From an uncultured Draconibacterium sp. (GTDB taxonomy: Bacteria > Bacteroidota > Bacteroidia > Bacteroidales > Prolixibacteraceae), in assembly GCA_947492175.1 (NCBI GenBank), contig CANLMQ010000014.1:1-64000 (forward strand): DNA of 64,000 nucleotides, written 5' to 3'. This document shows, in pieces, positions 54,852 through 64,000 of the stretch. Numbering within the stretch: position 1 is the first letter of the stretch; every line of letters begins with the position of its first letter. The translations under genes and the position numbers were made by a program. The notes beneath the pieces were generated by a model. It was not told the origin of the DNA and searched no databases. It saw only the letters and a list, made by a program, of their open reading frames with translations.

Positions 54852-57467
54852 ATGTATAAAAACCTTGTACTTATTCTGTTTTTGAAATTCGCTTTTGTTT
54901 TCGGAGGATTTGCTCAGAGCGAGGAAATTCTTTTGAATACGGGTTGGAAAGCAAAACGAGCCAACGAACTTACTGTGGATGGAACAGTAATTTCGTCGCT
55001 CGAATTTGAACTGTTCGACTGGATGGAGGCCGTGATACCGGGAACTGTCCTAAACACGATGCTTCAGAACAACAAGGTTCCCGATCCATTTTTTGGAATG
55101 AATAACGAGCTGATTCCGGATATTTATACCACGGGAGCTGATTACTACACGTTCTGGTTTCATACTACTTTTTCGTTGCCGGAACTAAAACCTGGCCAGC
55201 AAGTGTGGTTAAAATTCAGGGGAATTAACTATTCGGCCAACATCTTTTTAAATGGCAGACGGGTAAATACAGATACACACAAAGGAATGTTTTTGAGGGA
55301 GAAATATTTAATTACTCCGTTTTTAACTTCTGAAACAAATAAGCTGGCAGTGATTGTGGAACCGCCCAATCCAGTTGGAAATGCAAATGGCGGACAAGGT
55401 GGCGACGGTACCATTGCGCGGTCGGTAACGCAACAGTTTACCGCTGGCTGGGATTGGATTTGCCCAATTCGCGATCGCAACACCGGCATCTGGGATCAGG
55501 TTTCAGTAGAAATTACCGGGCCGGTTGATGTACGAAATTCATTTGTTAAGCCCAAAGTTCCCGAGAAAAGAATTCCGGGAGATAAGCAAAAAACGGCTTT
55601 TCTTATTATTTCAACCGAATTGGTAAATGCTTCTGACGAAATTCAGGAAGGAACTTTGCTTGCCAAAATTGGAGATCAGCAATGGACAATGCCGGCAACT
55701 ATTCCGGCCGGCGAAACGATAAAGCTGACATTTCCCGGGATCAGGTTTGAGAACCCGAAGTTGTGGTGGCCCAATGGTCTGGGTGAACAAAACCAGTATA
55801 CACTTGAACTCAGTTTTGAGCAAAACAAGGTAAGTTCTGATAAAGAAACCGTAAGTTTTGGAATACGCGAAACCGGCTCTTATTTTGACGATGAAGTGGG
55901 CGGACGCGTGTTTCTAATAAACGGGCAAAAGGTATTTATTAAGGGAGGAAACTGGATTGCTTCCGATGCCTTGCTGCGACTTTCGCCTGAACGATATGAA
56001 GCGGAAGTTCGCATGCATGCCGAAATGAATATGAACATGATCAGGGTGTGGGGAGGAGCAATGCCCGAACGGCCTGAATTTTATGACGCGTGCGATAAAT
56101 ACGGGCTGCTGGTATGGCAGGATTTGTGGGTGTCGGGCGACTGTAACGGTCGTTGGTTCGATCCCCGGAAAAAGGAGTCGCAGGAGCGCAGACAAGCTTA
56201 TCCCGACGATCATTCCTTATTCATCGAAACCGCAATCGATCAGATAAAGTTGTTACGTAACCACCCCAGTTTGTACCTTTGGTGTGGAGGGAATGAATTT
56301 CCGCCGCCTGCTGACATTCACAAACTGCTCGAAGAAAAAGTTTTTCCCGAATATGACGGCACCCGCTACTATGTGAATGAATCAACATCCGACAGTATTT
56401 TGCGAAACACCATTGGAGGAAATGGCGACGGGCCTTACGGAATTCAGAATCCGCTTCGTTTTTTTACTACACAGTCGTATCCGTTTAACCCCGAAATAGG
56501 ATCTGTTGGTCTGCCAAATGTGGAAACCATGCGTAAGATTATGGATGAAAAAGATTTGACTCCTCCTCGAAACGACAGGGCAAATCCGGTATGGCGCTAC
56601 CACAAATACATTGGCTACGGAGATTACATTGAGCGCCTGGGCGAAATTGACGGGATTGATGATTTCTGTAAAAAGGCGCAATTGATAAACTACGAGCAAT
56701 ACCGGGCTTTGCAGGAAGGGTTTAACGCCGGTATGTGGAACAACTATACGGGCATGCTGGTGTGGAAAAACCAAAATCCGTGGACAGCTCTGCGTGGTCA
56801 GTTTTACGATGTATTTCTGGATCAAACCGGTGGCTTTTACGGCTACAAACAGGGAGCAAAAGCACTTCATGTTCAGCTGAATTTGAACGATTCAACGATT
56901 TGTGTTCAGAATCAAACTTTTTCGGATGCAGAAAACCTGTTGGTCGAAGCTCAACTGATCGGGTTAAATGGAAACGTGATTGGGCAAAAGCAATTTGAAA
57001 TACGCGTTGAAGCAAATACCTGGAAAATTGCGGGACGCATTTTTGAAACAGAGAAACTACAAGGATTTTGTTTTTTGCGTTTAAAGCTGAAAAACACCAA
57101 ACGGGAAATAATTGATGAAAACTTGTATTGGTTAGTAAGCGAAGACTCTGACTGGAAAGAACTTCAAAAGCTTTCACCGGTTAAACTTCATGTAGACTTA
57201 CGGAAATCAGAAGGGGAAAAGTGGAAAGCTGTAGTTTCAAATAAAACCAATTCAACAGCCTTCTTTTCACGTTTGAAAATTACTGATAGTGCGACAGGAG
57301 ACTTGGTAGCTCCTGTATTCCTAGATGATAATTACATTACGCTCTTTCCCGGAGAACAGAAACAAATCGCAGTTGATTTAACGTATTTGCCAAAACAGGT
57401 CAACACAAACAATCTGATTTTGAAACTTACTCCCTGGAACGGGGAACAAATAGAAAAAGAATTTTAA
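54852..57467 (+). CDS. GH2 beta-mannosidase-like glycoside hydrolase
   Basis: 871 residues. The signal peptide ends near GGFAQS. GH2 sugar-binding, Ig-like and TIM-barrel domains are in the usual order; NMIRVWGGAMPERPEFYDACD (about 390-415) opens the barrel, the acid/base Glu is in LWCGGNEFPPP (about 482) and the nucleophile Glu candidate in PEIGSVGLPN (about 547). This build fits beta-mannosidases and exo-beta-glucosaminidases. Together with GH92 it could remove both alpha- and beta-linked mannose of N-glycan cores. It starts 25 bp after GH92. Confidence 0.88.
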   Translation: MYKNLVLILFLKFAFVFGGFAQSEEILLNTGWKAKRANELTVDGTVISSLEFELFDWMEAVIPGTVLNTMLQNNKVPDPFFGMNNELIPDIYTTGADYYTFWFHTTFSLPELKPGQQVWLKFRGINYSANIFLNGRRVNTDTHKGMFLREKYLITPFLTSETNKLAVIVEPPNPVGNANGGQGGDGTIARSVTQQFTAGWDWICPIRDRNTGIWDQVSVEITGPVDVRNSFVKPKVPEKRIPGDKQKTAFLIISTELVNASDEIQEGTLLAKIGDQQWTMPATIPAGETIKLTFPGIRFENPKLWWPNGLGEQNQYTLELSFEQNKVSSDKETVSFGIRETGSYFDDEVGGRVFLINGQKVFIKGGNWIASDALLRLSPERYEAEVRMHAEMNMNMIRVWGGAMPERPEFYDACDKYGLLVWQDLWVSGDCNGRWFDPRKKESQERRQAYPDDHSLFIETAIDQIKLLRNHPSLYLWCGGNEFPPPADIHKLLEEKVFPEYDGTRYYVNESTSDSILRNTIGGNGDGPYGIQNPLRFFTTQSYPFNPEIGSVGLPNVETMRKIMDEKDLTPPRNDRANPVWRYHKYIGYGDYIERLGEIDGIDDFCKKAQLINYEQYRALQEGFNAGMWNNYTGMLVWKNQNPWTALRGQFYDVFLDQTGGFYGYKQGAKALHVQLNLNDSTICVQNQTFSDAENLLVEAQLIGLNGNVIGQKQFEIRVEANTWKIAGRIFETEKLQGFCFLRLKLKNTKREIIDENLYWLVSEDSDWKELQKLSPVKLHVDLRKSEGEKWKAVVSNKTNSTAFFSRLKITDSATGDLVAPVFLDDNYITLFPGEQKQIAVDLTYLPKQVNTNNLILKLTPWNGEQIEKEF

Positions 57468-57485
57468 TCAAAAAACAGTATATCA

Positions 57486-58775
57486 ATGAAAACCATAGTT
57501 ATTCTAATCCTTGCAACAGCATTGTTTAGCTGTACTACACAATCAACACAACCCGATTTAAAAGATCAGATTAAAAACAACGAATACTTTGCCTTTACAA
57601 AAAACAAAGCCCTCGAAGTTGTGAAAACCGGTTTTAATGCCGGTGATGGCTATGGGGAAGTGTGGATACGCGATTACAACACTTTTATTGAATTATCGGC
57701 AGAGGTATATCCGCAGGAAACATTAAAGGAAAATCTTCGTGTATTTTTCCGCCTTCAGCGTGAAGACGGAAACATTATCGATGGATTTATTCCAAAAGAG
57801 AAGGCTCAAAAAACCGAAGGTGGCTACGATTATATTTTTACTGATCTGGAGCCGAACTATGCTGGGCATAAAAATACGGTTGAAACCGATCATGAAACTT
57901 CCTTGGTACAAGCTGTTTACAAATATGTTAAAAAGACCGGCGACAAAGATTTTCTGAACGAAAAAATTGGAGATAAAACGGTTGCCGAACGTTTGGAGTG
58001 GTCGATGGAATTCCTGTTAAACCACAGATGGAGTGAAGAATATGGCCTGATTTGGGGGGCAACAACTGCCGATTGGGGTGATGTGCAGCACTGTCATCCA
58101 TGGGGTGTTTACATTACCGACGACACCAAATATTGCCTCGACATTTACGATAATGCCATGTTTCTTATTGCTCTAAATAACCTGATTGAGATGGTACCTG
58201 CAAGGAAAGAAAAATGGCAACTGGTTCATGATAAAATTGCTGTGAATACAATGAAATATTTGTGGGACAAAGAAAATCAGAAATTTATCCCGCATGTATA
58301 TCTCGATGGTTCTCCTTACCCTGCTGATTTCAATGAAAACGAAATTTATTACCACGGTGGCACAGCGGTAGCTATTGAAGCAGGGTTGCTTTCGAAAGAG
58401 CAGATTAAGATTTCGCTCAATAAAATGATTGAGAACGTGAAAGCTTCCGGTGCCGGTTCAATTGGATTAACGATGTATCCACCCTATCCTGCATGGGCAT
58501 TTGATAATAAAGGAATGTATGAATATGGCTATCAAAATGGAGGAGACTGGACCTGGTTTGGCGGGCGAATGATTCAGCAGCTTATTAAAAATGGTTTTGT
58601 TGCTGAGGCTTACGAACAAATGCAGCCAATGGTAAAACGCGTGAAAGATAACGATGGTTTTTACGAATGGTACACTGTTGACAATAAGCCTGAAGGTTCA
58701 GGAACTTTCCGCGGTTCTGCAGGAGTGTTATACAAGGCTATTTTGATGTTTGAAGAATATGCAAACCGAAAGTAA
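57486..58775 (+). CDS. Lipoprotein of (alpha/alpha)6-barrel glycoside hydrolase type, family unclear
   Basis: 429 residues. Lipobox ATALFSCTT, Cys 16. The remainder is helical with GEVWIRDYNTFIELS (about 57-71), TDHETSLVQAVYKYV, ATTADWGDVQHCHPWG (about 194-209) and GDWTWFGGRM (about 354), the aromatic/acidic clusters typical of (alpha/alpha)6 glycosidases such as GH37, GH63 and GH125. I cannot place it in one family. Its position among mannosidases suggests an exo-glycosidase on the same glycan. The gene cut by the window end (63704) is a paralogue: WSRDLNTFIELS there matches WIRDYNTFIELS here. Confidence 0.72.
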   Translation: MKTIVILILATALFSCTTQSTQPDLKDQIKNNEYFAFTKNKALEVVKTGFNAGDGYGEVWIRDYNTFIELSAEVYPQETLKENLRVFFRLQREDGNIIDGFIPKEKAQKTEGGYDYIFTDLEPNYAGHKNTVETDHETSLVQAVYKYVKKTGDKDFLNEKIGDKTVAERLEWSMEFLLNHRWSEEYGLIWGATTADWGDVQHCHPWGVYITDDTKYCLDIYDNAMFLIALNNLIEMVPARKEKWQLVHDKIAVNTMKYLWDKENQKFIPHVYLDGSPYPADFNENEIYYHGGTAVAIEAGLLSKEQIKISLNKMIENVKASGAGSIGLTMYPPYPAWAFDNKGMYEYGYQNGGDWTWFGGRMIQQLIKNGFVAEAYEQMQPMVKRVKDNDGFYEWYTVDNKPEGSGTFRGSAGVLYKAILMFEEYANRK

Positions 58776-58782
58776 GAAAAGT

Positions 58783-60315
58783 ATGAAGAAGCAATTAGTC
58801 ATTCCAGTTTTTTTGTGGATTTTCCTGGGATTGTTTTTCTTTAGTTGTTCGAACAATGATCAGCAACGTCCGAATATCCTGTTTATCATGTCTGACGATC
58901 ATGCCTTTCAGGCAATTAGTGCTTACAACCCTGAACTGATAAATACACCCAATATTGATCAGATTGCAACACATGGGATAACCTATAATAAGGCTTTTGT
59001 AACAAATTCGATTTGTGCACCAAGCCGGGCTGTAATTTTAACGGGTAAATTCTCTCATTTGAATGGAGTTAAAGGGAATTCGGAACATTTTGATGGTAGT
59101 CAGCAAACTCTTCCAAAACTGCTTCAACAAAACGGTTATCAAACAGCAATTGTCGGGAAATGGCATTTAAAAAGTCATCCAACTGGATTTGACTATTGGA
59201 ATATTTTACCGGGACAGGGCGATTATTACAATCCTGATTTTATAAAACAGGGGAAAGATACAGCCTATTCAGGTTATGTAACTGAGATTATAACCCAGCT
59301 TTCGGTGGATTGGTTAGAAAACAGAGACACGGAAAAACCTTTCTTATTAATGATGCACCATAAAGCCCCACACAGAAGTTGGATGCCTGCTTTAAAGAAT
59401 TTGGAATTATTTGATGATAAGGATTTTCCTCTTCCCCGTAATTTTTATGACGGTTATGAAGGAAGAGAAGCTCTGAAAAAGCAAAAACTAACAGTGAAGG
59501 ATCACATGGATATTCGTATGGACTATAAAGTTCCATGCAACCAGTGTGATACTGCTGAAGTTAACTGGTGGGCTCCGGAGGAATATTGGAGAAGACTTGA
59601 CAGATTGACAAATTCAGAAAGAGTAACATGGGAAGAGGCATACAAAAAGGAGGAAGCTGAATTTTGGCAGGTAAAAGGTAATGAAAAAGAATTCGACCAA
59701 TGGAAGTTCAGAAGATACATGGAAGATTATTTGCGGTGCATTGCGTCGGTTGATGAAAGTGTTGGAGAAGTATTAACTTATCTGAAAGAAAGCGGATTGT
59801 ATAAGAATACGATTGTAATTTACACTTCCGACCAGGGATTTTATTTGGGGGAACATGGTTTATTCGATAAACGTTTTATGTATGAAGAGGCGCTCCGAAC
59901 TCCTCTGTTGATGATGTTCCCTAAAAAGATAAAGGAAGGTATAATATCCGATCAACTTGTACAAAATCTTGATATCGCTCCCACTTTGTTAAAAGTGGCA
60001 GACCTGCCTGTTCCTGTTGAAATGCAGGGAAAACCTTTACAAAAAACATGGGATGAAAACACTGAAAACTGGCGGGAAGCCATTTATTACCATTATTATG
60101 AAAAGGGATTTGGAGCTACTCCACATTACGGAATTCGGACCGACCGGTACAAACTCATTCATTTTTACGACGAAATTGACTCGTGGGAGCTTTATGATTT
60201 GCAAGAGGATCCGGCAGAAATGACAAACCTTTACTCCCTATCTGATTATCAGGAGATTCTTTCAGAACTTAAAGTTAAGTTATCCGAATTAAAGATGAAG
60301 TATCAGGATAATTGA
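58783..60315 (+). CDS. Sulfatase lipoprotein
   Basis: About 510 residues from the ATG at 58783 (the frame opens 11 codons earlier, overlapping the previous gene). The lipobox FFFSCSNN anchors it. Sulfatase hallmarks: LFIMSDDH (metal-binding Asp pair), CAPSRAVILTG (about 78; Cys to formylglycine), GKWHLKSHP and YTSDQGFYLGEHGLFDK. It removes sulfate esters from a glycan, which suggests that the target carries sulfated sugars. A sulfatase-maturing enzyme is not in the window. It is 20 bp upstream of the GH29 gene. Confidence 0.93.
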   Translation: MKKQLVIPVFLWIFLGLFFFSCSNNDQQRPNILFIMSDDHAFQAISAYNPELINTPNIDQIATHGITYNKAFVTNSICAPSRAVILTGKFSHLNGVKGNSEHFDGSQQTLPKLLQQNGYQTAIVGKWHLKSHPTGFDYWNILPGQGDYYNPDFIKQGKDTAYSGYVTEIITQLSVDWLENRDTEKPFLLMMHHKAPHRSWMPALKNLELFDDKDFPLPRNFYDGYEGREALKKQKLTVKDHMDIRMDYKVPCNQCDTAEVNWWAPEEYWRRLDRLTNSERVTWEEAYKKEEAEFWQVKGNEKEFDQWKFRRYMEDYLRCIASVDESVGEVLTYLKESGLYKNTIVIYTSDQGFYLGEHGLFDKRFMYEEALRTPLLMMFPKKIKEGIISDQLVQNLDIAPTLLKVADLPVPVEMQGKPLQKTWDENTENWREAIYYHYYEKGFGATPHYGIRTDRYKLIHFYDEIDSWELYDLQEDPAEMTNLYSLSDYQEILSELKVKLSELKMKYQDN

Positions 60316-60334
60316 ACAAAAAAATAGAGATACA

Positions 60335-61828
60335 ATGAAAACAAAACAAGTATTACTCAACAGTTTATTCGTTTTTCTGTGCCTGACGATGTTGACAGGA
60401 AAAACCATTGCGCAGGAAAAAGAATCGTCAACCGATGATCCATTGGCAGCTTCATTAACAGAGCAATTGTCGGATAGCGAAGCCTATGTTTGGCCCAAAG
60501 ATCCCAAGGTACTTGAAAACCTGAAAAAGTGGCAAGGCTATAAGTTTGGGTTACTCATTCACATGGGATTATATTCCGAACTGGGAATTGTAGAGTCGTG
60601 GGCACTGTGTCCTGAAGACTGGATTCAACGAAAAGGCTACGACGATTATTACCAGTTTTGCAACGATTACCGAAACACCATCACAAAGTTTAATCCGGTA
60701 AACTATAATCCTGAGAAATGGGCAAAATTGTTTAAAAACTCCGGAGCAAAGTATATGATTTATTCATCGAAACATCACGATGGGTTTTGTTTGTACGATA
60801 CGAAATACACCGATTTTAAGGTTACATCAGAAAGGTGTCCCTTTTCTGCAAATCCCAGATCAAATGTATTAAAGGAGGTGCTTGATGCTACCCGAAATGA
60901 AGGATTGGCAACCGGGGTATATTTTTCGAAACCAGACTGGACATCGCCTTATTTCTGGTGGCCGTACTACCCACCTAAAGACCGGAATCCAACCTACGAT
61001 ATTACCAAACATCCCGAACGCTGGCAAAAATTTGTGGACTACACACAAAACCAGTTAAACGAATTAACGACAGAATACGGCAAAGTAGATATTCTGTGGC
61101 TGGATGGCTGCTGGGTGCTGCCAAAATCGAAAATAACTGAGAAAGTTGCTGATTTCTGCAAATATCCGCACAACATGGATATTAACATGAAACTGATTGC
61201 AGAAAAGGCACGTGCCAAACAACCCGGAATGCTGGTGGTTGACCGCTGGGTGGAAGGAGAATATGAAAACTACTTAACACCCGAGCAAAAAACACCAGAA
61301 AAACCTTTGATGGTACCCTGGGAAAGTTGTATTACCATGGGCGGCGCATGGGGTTGGGTGAAAAACGACAACTATAAATCGTCGAAACAACTGGTGCACT
61401 TGCTGGTAAATATTGTTGCCAAAGGTGGAAATTTATTGCTGGGTATCGGACCAAACGGAACTGGTGAGTTCGAACCAAAAGTCTATGAAAACCTGGAAAT
61501 GCTTGGTAAGTGGTTAGAGGCAAACGGCGAAGCTATTTACGAAACAACTCCGCACGCACCTTTCCTCGATGGCAAAGTAGCCTACACCTCAAAAAACGAT
61601 CGTACAACTTATGCAATTTATATGCCCGAGGATGGTGAAGAACAGTTACCTGCAGAAATATTTGTTCAAACCAATTTAAAAGGAAAGAAGAAAGTGAGCT
61701 TGCTGGCTTCTTCGCAAAGACTAAAATACAAAACCGTTGAAGGTGGCCTGAACGTAACGATCCCGCAAAAGTTAAGAACTTTTCTTGCAGCGCAGGAAGC
61801 TGTTGTGTTGAAGCTCGAAATAGATTAA
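60335..61828 (+). CDS. GH29 alpha-L-fucosidase
   Basis: 497 residues. The signal peptide ends near KTIAQE. The catalytic TIM barrel shows GLLIHMGLYSELG (about 73-85), YSSKHHDGFCLYD (about 144-156) and the nucleophile Asp in ILWLDGCW (about 256). A C-terminal beta domain follows from about 420. It releases terminal fucose. With the sulfatase it suggests a fucose-bearing, possibly sulfated glycan. The exact linkage cannot be told. Confidence 0.9.
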   Translation: MKTKQVLLNSLFVFLCLTMLTGKTIAQEKESSTDDPLAASLTEQLSDSEAYVWPKDPKVLENLKKWQGYKFGLLIHMGLYSELGIVESWALCPEDWIQRKGYDDYYQFCNDYRNTITKFNPVNYNPEKWAKLFKNSGAKYMIYSSKHHDGFCLYDTKYTDFKVTSERCPFSANPRSNVLKEVLDATRNEGLATGVYFSKPDWTSPYFWWPYYPPKDRNPTYDITKHPERWQKFVDYTQNQLNELTTEYGKVDILWLDGCWVLPKSKITEKVADFCKYPHNMDINMKLIAEKARAKQPGMLVVDRWVEGEYENYLTPEQKTPEKPLMVPWESCITMGGAWGWVKNDNYKSSKQLVHLLVNIVAKGGNLLLGIGPNGTGEFEPKVYENLEMLGKWLEANGEAIYETTPHAPFLDGKVAYTSKNDRTTYAIYMPEDGEEQLPAEIFVQTNLKGKKKVSLLASSQRLKYKTVEGGLNVTIPQKLRTFLAAQEAVVLKLEID

Positions 61829-61853
61829 TTAGTAAAGTGACTGGATATAGAAA

Positions 61854-63617
61854 ATGAAGGATTATAGAAAATCGAGCCAATATTTAATGCCGGCCAAAAA
61901 GGGAGATGAGCAGGTTGGAGACTATGGTTTGTACCCAACCCACTCATTGGAAGAAGGGAAAATCCATTTGGGATTTGAAAGTTTAGCTACTGAATTAAAG
62001 AATAGTAACACCGTAATTTTAGACGGATACCAGGGAGTTTTTTATGAAAACATAAAAGAAAATCTTGATGTACATTTTAAAAAGGCCGGAATTCTGGCGA
62101 ACTGGATTAATGTGTCAGATTATTTAAAGCCGGAATTGGAAATTGATGAAATGATTGCCCCGTTTCTGGGGGGTGACGATCCAATTTTCGGAACACGAAC
62201 AACAGTTGATTTAGCCGACTTCTTTCAGAAAGATAAGCTGGAAAGCATTGTTTTAAATAAAGAGGCAGGCATAAATATCGTTTACGGGGTGGGCGCAAGT
62301 CTTAGCAGAATTAAAGGAACTTTGGTTTATGTTGATCTCCCAAAAAACGAACTTCAGTTTCGTGCAAGGGCCAAGTCGATTGTGAACATTGGAGCCTCGC
62401 AACCCGACGAGATAAAACCCATGTACAAGCGGTTTTATTTTGTCGATTGGATTGTGCTGAACAAACATAAACAGCAACTTCTGCCAACAACCGATATTGT
62501 GGTTGACGAACAGCGTCCCGATGAAATTACCTGGTTAAAAGGTGACGATTTGCGGCATGGTTTAACAGAAATCAGCAAAAACGTATTTCGTGTTCGCCCG
62601 TGGTTCGAGCCAGGTGCATGGGGCGGACAATGGAGCATGGATAAAATAAAGGGCTTGAACAAAGAGGTACCAAATTATGCCTGGTCGTTCGAGCTGATTG
62701 TTCCAGAGAATGGTCTGGCATTCGAGAGTTCGGGTAACGTGGCCGAAGTTTCTTTTGATACAGTGATGTTTCAGGAAGGCGAAAATGTACTTGGCGAAGC
62801 TTATCCTGAATATGGCGTGGAATTCCCGATTCGTTTCGACTTTTTGGATACCTTCGATGGCGGGAACCTGTCTATTCAATGTCACCCGCACAAGGAATAC
62901 ACAAAAAAACATTTTAACGAGGATTTTACCCAGGAAGAAACCTATTATATCCTTGACACAAAAGACAATGCCGATGTTTACCTCGGTTTTCAGGACGACA
63001 TTCAACCCAAGGAGTTTGAAAAGGCTTTGACGGAAAGTTACGAGCAGAAAAAGGAAGTTCAGATTGAGAAGTTTGTTCAAAAACACACAGCAGCAAAACA
63101 CGACCTGTTTCTAATTCCTCCGGGCACTATCCATGGTTCGGGAATTAACAACCTTGTACTGGAAATCAGTTCAACACCTTATATTTTTACATTTAAAATG
63201 TATGACTGGCTGCGTTTGGATATGGATGGAAAACCACGCCCGATAAATATTCAAAGGGGAATGGAAAATCTTTGTTTCGACCGAAAAGGTGAATATGTGA
63301 AAGAAAAGCTGATTTCGAAACCTGTTTCAATTGAAAAAGGTGCAGATTGGGAGTTGTTCCATTTGCCAACTCACGAAAAACATTTGTATGATGTACACCG
63401 CTATCAATTTAATACAGAGGTGGAAGTTAAGACGAAGAATAAATGCCATGTATTAAGTTTGGTAGAAGGAAGCAGTATTATAATTGAAACCCAAATTGGT
63501 GTAAAACAACGTTTTAATTATGCCGAAACTTTTGTGATTCCTGCTGCTGCGAAATCATACAAAATAATTAATGAGGGCAAAGGCGAAGCTATGGTTGTAA
63601 AGGCCTTTGTGAAATAA
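61854..63617 (+). CDS. Class I mannose-6-phosphate isomerase with long N-terminal extension
   Basis: 587 residues, against about 320-400 for ordinary ManA. The isomerase part starts near residue 240 (GAWGGQWSMDKI) and contains QCHPHKEY (about 342) and PPGTIHGSG (about 422), the zinc and active-site segments. The first 230 residues (VILDGYQGVFYENIKENL, then GGDDPIFGTRT) have no standard name here, but similar long forms occur beside N-glycan genes in Bacteroides. It converts mannose-6-phosphate to fructose-6-phosphate in the cytoplasm, following import and the ROK kinase. Confidence 0.85.
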   Translation: MKDYRKSSQYLMPAKKGDEQVGDYGLYPTHSLEEGKIHLGFESLATELKNSNTVILDGYQGVFYENIKENLDVHFKKAGILANWINVSDYLKPELEIDEMIAPFLGGDDPIFGTRTTVDLADFFQKDKLESIVLNKEAGINIVYGVGASLSRIKGTLVYVDLPKNELQFRARAKSIVNIGASQPDEIKPMYKRFYFVDWIVLNKHKQQLLPTTDIVVDEQRPDEITWLKGDDLRHGLTEISKNVFRVRPWFEPGAWGGQWSMDKIKGLNKEVPNYAWSFELIVPENGLAFESSGNVAEVSFDTVMFQEGENVLGEAYPEYGVEFPIRFDFLDTFDGGNLSIQCHPHKEYTKKHFNEDFTQEETYYILDTKDNADVYLGFQDDIQPKEFEKALTESYEQKKEVQIEKFVQKHTAAKHDLFLIPPGTIHGSGINNLVLEISSTPYIFTFKMYDWLRLDMDGKPRPINIQRGMENLCFDRKGEYVKEKLISKPVSIEKGADWELFHLPTHEKHLYDVHRYQFNTEVEVKTKNKCHVLSLVEGSSIIIETQIGVKQRFNYAETFVIPAAAKSYKIINEGKGEAMVVKAFVK

Positions 63618-63703
63618 TTGGCCAGCCCAAAAAGATGCCATCCGCTTGAGTCAATTCAAACACGAAAGGCATCCTTCAAATAACGTTATTAAAAAAAGAA
63701 CAG

Positions 63704-64000
63704 ATGAGACTGATTTTAGGAATAATCGTTTCGATAAGCATTTTTCTTACCTCCTGTTCCTCAAAGAACAAGGAACTGGCAACAAAAATACTCTCCAACG
63801 AAAATCTGCAAAAGGTAGACAGCATGGCTCGCCAGCTGATGAAGAATGGGTTTTATGCCGGCTCGGGCTACCAAATGGTCTGGTCGCGCGACTTAAACAC
63901 TTTCATTGAACTATCCTGTGAGGAATATGATCAGAACGTTATTCGTAAAAACCTGTTGATGTTTTTTCATTTTCAGCAGGCAAACGGCGAGTTGCTGGAT
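63704..64000 (+). CDS. Start of a second (alpha/alpha)6-type lipoprotein, cut by the window end
   Basis: 99 codons from the ATG at 63704 to the edge, no stop. The N-terminus is a lipoprotein signal (ISIFLTSCSS, Cys 18). The stretch around MVWSRDLNTFIELSCEEYDQ (about 58-77) matches the corresponding part of the protein at 57486-58775, so it is a tandem paralogue in the same operon. The remainder lies beyond the window. Confidence 0.75.
   Translation, partial: MRLILGIIVSISIFLTSCSSKNKELATKILSNENLQKVDSMARQLMKNGFYAGSGYQMVWSRDLNTFIELSCEEYDQNVIRKNLLMFFHFQQANGELLD

Noticed and set aside
62562..63101. A 179-codon minus-strand frame inside the mannose-6-phosphate isomerase gene
   Set aside because: It lies wholly antisense to a clearly coding gene; its residue pattern is that of a reverse-strand shadow.

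Overview
The window looks like a chromosome segment from a member of the Bacteroidota, most likely class Bacteroidia and perhaps a marine or sediment Marinilabiliales/Prolixibacteraceae-type organism. This rests on a PorP/SprF protein beside a gliding-motility-type (type B) T9SS cargo, on TAnnTTTG-type -7 promoter elements, on lipoprotein and Tat-exported carbohydrate enzymes, and on REP-like hairpins of the kind common in this phylum. The genus is a guess. No tRNA, rRNA, CRISPR array, integrase or transposase gene was seen.

Layout. 1-385: a 21-bp-period repeat array and a terminator. 386-7671 (minus): a two-gene unit for 3-keto-glycoside-type chemistry (HEAT plus two DUF1080 domains; a Tat-exported Gfo/Idh/MocA oxidoreductase), preceded by a membrane-spanning regulator with a LamG sensor and a cytosolic winged helix. 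8-13 kb: a thymidylate-synthase-family protein, a cation/proton antiporter, a candidate small RNA, and the lipoate operon lipA-lipB-lipoprotein. 13-15 kb: a TPR protein. 15.0-18.4 kb: a small accessory island (minus strand) of TonB-C/MORN-like proteins, one broken by an in-frame TAG, and a PD-(D/E)XK-like nuclease flanked by 10-bp inverted repeats. 18.4-19.9 kb: a second 21-bp-period array and REP-like hairpins. 19.9-25.7 kb: a DMT exporter, ruvC, a MalY/PatB-type C-S lyase, a PagL-like lipid A deacylase and a ComB-like phosphatase. 26-27.5 kb: two paralogous small secreted proteins, the second frameshifted.

27.7-43.4 kb is the most unusual part: one co-directional exporter locus with an ABC ATPase, an ABC permease carrying a large periplasmic M1-like domain that lacks the zinc motif, a TolC-type channel, a membrane-fusion lipoprotein, a stand-alone RND pump, a second RND pump fused in frame to six extra membrane helices and a complete ABC ATPase domain (1573 aa), and a second ABC permease. 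It reads as a hybrid ABC/RND tripartite efflux system.

43.5-47.1 kb (minus): PorP/SprF plus a large T9SS-exported protein. 47.2-49.4 kb: a U32 peptidase/tRNA-hydroxylation-type protein and an outer-membrane barrel. 49.5-64 kb: a glycan-catabolic operon without SusC/SusD in view: GntR/UTRA regulator, ROK kinase, MFS sugar transporter, GH92, GH2, an (alpha/alpha)6-type glycosidase-like lipoprotein, sulfatase, GH29 fucosidase, an N-terminally extended mannose-6-phosphate isomerase, and the start of a second (alpha/alpha)6-type lipoprotein cut by the window edge. It suggests breakdown of a mannose- and fucose-containing, possibly sulfated, glycan, with monosaccharide import and phosphorylation.
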